The notes under the pieces: generated by a model
The model's database searches: none
What the model was told of the DNA's origin: nothing
Seen by the model: the letters and a program-made list of their open reading frames with translations, nothing else
Made by a program: the position numbers and the translations under genes
Origin: Auanema rhodensis
Taxonomy: Eukaryota > Nematoda > Chromadorea > Rhabditida > Rhabditidae
DNA length: 64,000 nt
Direction: 5' to 3'
Assembly (NCBI GenBank): GCA_964057225.1
Contig: OZ059900.1
Span: forward strand, 22,831,638 to 22,895,637
Shown: one piece after another, positions 62,585 to 64,000 of the stretch
How positions within the stretch are numbered: position 1 is the stretch's first letter
Layout of the letters: every line of letters starts with the position of its first letter

Positions 62585-64000
62585 GCATATTCTGAGGGCA
62601 CGCCCCTTATGGCTAATATTGATTAAATCGATTTTTGTTCATATGAGTAGTCAAATGCAACGAATTTCAGCGTGTTACATACTAAAATGAAGCATTTTAC
62701 ATGCTGAACACTAGAAAAATACAAAAACACAGTTTTTCCCATGAGAAATATTTTATTATGCTGGAAAACCAGTTTTTGGAAATTTCGCTGTAAACAAGGT
62801 TTTGACTTACGATTTCATGTGTTCAAACTCATGCAATGTCAATGAAACCTAGCTCAAAATTGTTTGTACAACGTCTAGTTCCACTTTCACGACAAAAAAA
62901 CAAGGGTTAGAAAATTAAGGAAATTAGCATATTCTGAGGGCACGCCCCTTATGGCTAATATTGATTAAATCGATTTTTGTTCATATGAGTCGTCAAATGC
63001 AACGAATTTCAGCGTGTTACATACTAAAATGAAGCATTTTACATGCTGAACACTAGAAAAATACAAAAACACAGTATTTCTCATGAGAAATATTTTATTA
63101 TGCTGGAAAACCAGTTTTTGGAAATTTCGCTGTAAACAAGGTTTTGACTTACGATTTCATGTGTTCAAACTCATGCAATGTCAATGAAACCTAGCTCAAA
63201 ATTGTTTGTACAACGTCTAGTTCCACTTTCACGACAAAAAAACAGGGGTTAGAAAATTAAGGAAATTAGCATATTCTGAGGGCACGCCCCTTATGGCTAA
63301 TATTGATTAAATCGATTTTTGTTCATATGAGTAGTCAAATGCAACGAATTTCAGCGTGTTACATACTAAAATGAAGCATTTTACATGCTGAACACTAGAA
63401 AAATACAAAAACACAGTTTTTTCCATGAGAAATATTTTATTATGCTGGAAAACCAGTTTTTGGAAATTTCGCTGTAAACAAGGTTTTGACTTACGATTTC
63501 ATGTGTTCAAACTCATGCAATGTCAATGAAACCTAGCTCAAAATTGTTTGTACAACGTCTAGTTCCACTTTCACGACAAAAAAACAGGGGTTAGAAAATT
63601 AAGGAAATTAGCATATTCTGAGGGCACGCTCCTTATGGCTAATATTGATTAAATCGATTTTTGTTCATATGAATCGTCAAATGCCACGAATTTCAGCGTG
63701 TTACATACTAAAATGAAGCATTTTACATGCTGAACACTAGAAAAATACAAAACCACAGTATTTCTCATGAGAAATATTTTATTATGCTGGAAAACCAGTT
63801 TTTGGAAATTTCGCTGTAAACAAGGTTTTGACTTACGATTTCATGTGTTCAAACTCATGCAATGTCAATGAAACCTAGCTCAAAATTGTTTGTACAACGT
63901 CTAGTTCCTCTTTCACGACAAAAAAACAGGGTGTTAGAAAATTAAGGAAATTAGCATATTCTGAGGGAACGCCCCTTATGGCTAATATTGATTAAATCGA
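62585..64000 (+). repeat. Right-edge block matching 59166-60581
   Basis: The four units 62585, 62927, 63269 and 63611 and the start of 63954 follow the order of 59166 onward, in the same register. Differences seen are GCTGTAAAC instead of GCTGCAAAC in the first unit and ATGAATCGTC in the fourth. The array clearly continues past the window. Confidence 0.85.
63954..64000 (+). repeat. Partial monomer cut by window end (47 bp)
   Basis: It starts GCATATTCTGAGGGAACG, the GGGAACGCC subtype that follows every GGGTGTT unit, and ends at ATTAAATCGA where the window stops. Confidence 0.95.

Larger units (their letters stand above)
1..64000 (+). repeat. Satellite DNA array, ~342-bp monomer, 187 complete copies
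   Basis: The phrase GCATATTCTGAGGGCACG recurs every 340-343 bases from position 1 to 63954, with one interval of 405. Every copy lies in the same orientation, and no other sequence lies between copies. Neighbouring units differ at a limited set of sites (for example GTCGTC/GTAGTC, CATTTT/TATTTT, TTTCTC/TTTCCC/TTTTTCCC, GTTTGT/GTTCGT/GTTCCT/GTTCTT, an A6/A7 run, TTAAGG/TTTAGG). Combinations of these sites define variant types that recur in order. The consensus unit is about 33% GC. Arrays like this are typical of eukaryotic centromeric, pericentromeric or subtelomeric heterochromatin. The phase of the unit is my choice, since a tandem array has no natural start. I do not recognise the family. 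Confidence 0.98.
50959..64000 (+). repeat. Tract VII: monomers M150-M188, CGCTCC/ACCACA subfamily
   Basis: Monomer starts: 50959, 51301, 51643, 51985, 52327, 52669, 53012, 53353, 53695, 54036, 54378, 54720, 55062, 55404, 55746, 56088, 56431, 56772, 57114, 57457, 57798, 58140, 58482, 58824, 59166, 59508, 59850, 60192, 60535, 60876, 61218, 61561, 61902, 62243, 62585, 62927, 63269, 63611, partial 63954. Markers found only here are CACGCTCC, GCCACGAAT, AAAACCACAG, AGTTCCTCTTT with CAGGGTGTTAG (343-bp units), GAGGGAACGCC, GCTGTAACAAGG (one A lost), GCTGCAAAC and CAGTTTTTTCC. The 6A/CCT types of the left tracts are missing. This is a separate, recently spread subfamily. Confidence 0.9.

Noticed and set aside
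1-64000. CRISPR array
   Set aside because: The repeats are 342 bp and directly adjoin, with no unique spacers. CRISPR repeats are short and separated by unique sequence.
1-64000. Ribosomal DNA, tRNA or 5S gene clusters
   Set aside because: The unit is AT-rich and lacks A/B boxes, conserved rRNA segments or tRNA folds that I can see. The period is also too short for 45S rDNA.
1-64000. Transposon or LTR remnants within the array
   Set aside because: All lengths are accounted for by 340-343 bp units and one 405-bp unit whose extra bases are a self-duplication. No target-site duplications or foreign segments were found.

Overview
The whole 64 kb window is one uninterrupted satellite DNA array. 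A monomer of about 342 bp (most copies 341 or 342 bp; rare 340, 343 and one 405 bp) repeats head to tail on one strand. Taking GCATATTCTG as the first bases of the unit, I place 187 complete monomers (starts 1, 343, 684 ... 63611) plus a 47-bp partial unit at 63954-64000. The array runs off both ends. A hand-counted consensus unit is about 33% GC. I found no credible gene, RNA gene, transposon, CRISPR array, inversion or non-satellite spacer.

The source is almost certainly a eukaryotic chromosome, from centromeric, pericentromeric or subtelomeric heterochromatin. Prokaryotes are not known to carry gene-free arrays of this size and purity. I do not recognise the monomer. The size is typical of plant and insect satellites and equals 2 x 171 bp, but it is not human alpha satellite by motif comparison. 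The species stays open.

The information lies in how variant monomers are ordered. Shared diagnostic bases divide the window into seven tracts. (I) 1-8940 holds a 7-monomer higher-order repeat (HOR) of 2389 bp, whose periodicity runs 473-5901, and a 405-bp monomer with a 63-bp internal duplication. (II) 8941-13379 is less homogenised, with several private mutations. (III) 13380-19186 holds a 9-monomer HOR (3075-bp offset). (IV) 19187-21235 is a short transition. (V) 21236-41396 is a huge tandem segmental duplication, 28 monomers (9568 bp) followed directly by 31 monomers (10593 bp). The two halves are almost identical and differ in length by exactly one 1025-bp three-monomer unit. (VI) 41397-50958 is a mosaic of 4- and 5-monomer repeats that reuse the same types. 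(VII) 50959-64000 is a young subfamily marked by CGCTCC, GCCACG, ACCACA and GGGTGTT, amplified in 3- and 12-monomer steps.

Inside the monomer the notable elements are an 18-bp perfect palindrome (positions 149-166) that is intact in some variants and broken in others, a 7-bp-stem inverted repeat (99-115), several shorter dyads, and a 17-bp CENP-B-box-like motif (199-215) that matches 8 of 9 key positions in a few copies and 7 of 9 in the rest. The monomer may itself be a decayed hexamer of about 57 bp. The best 'system' here is the amplification history (unequal exchange and conversion on several scales) and the possible centromere-protein site, not a gene system.

All identity statements come from reading by eye and have not been aligned by program.
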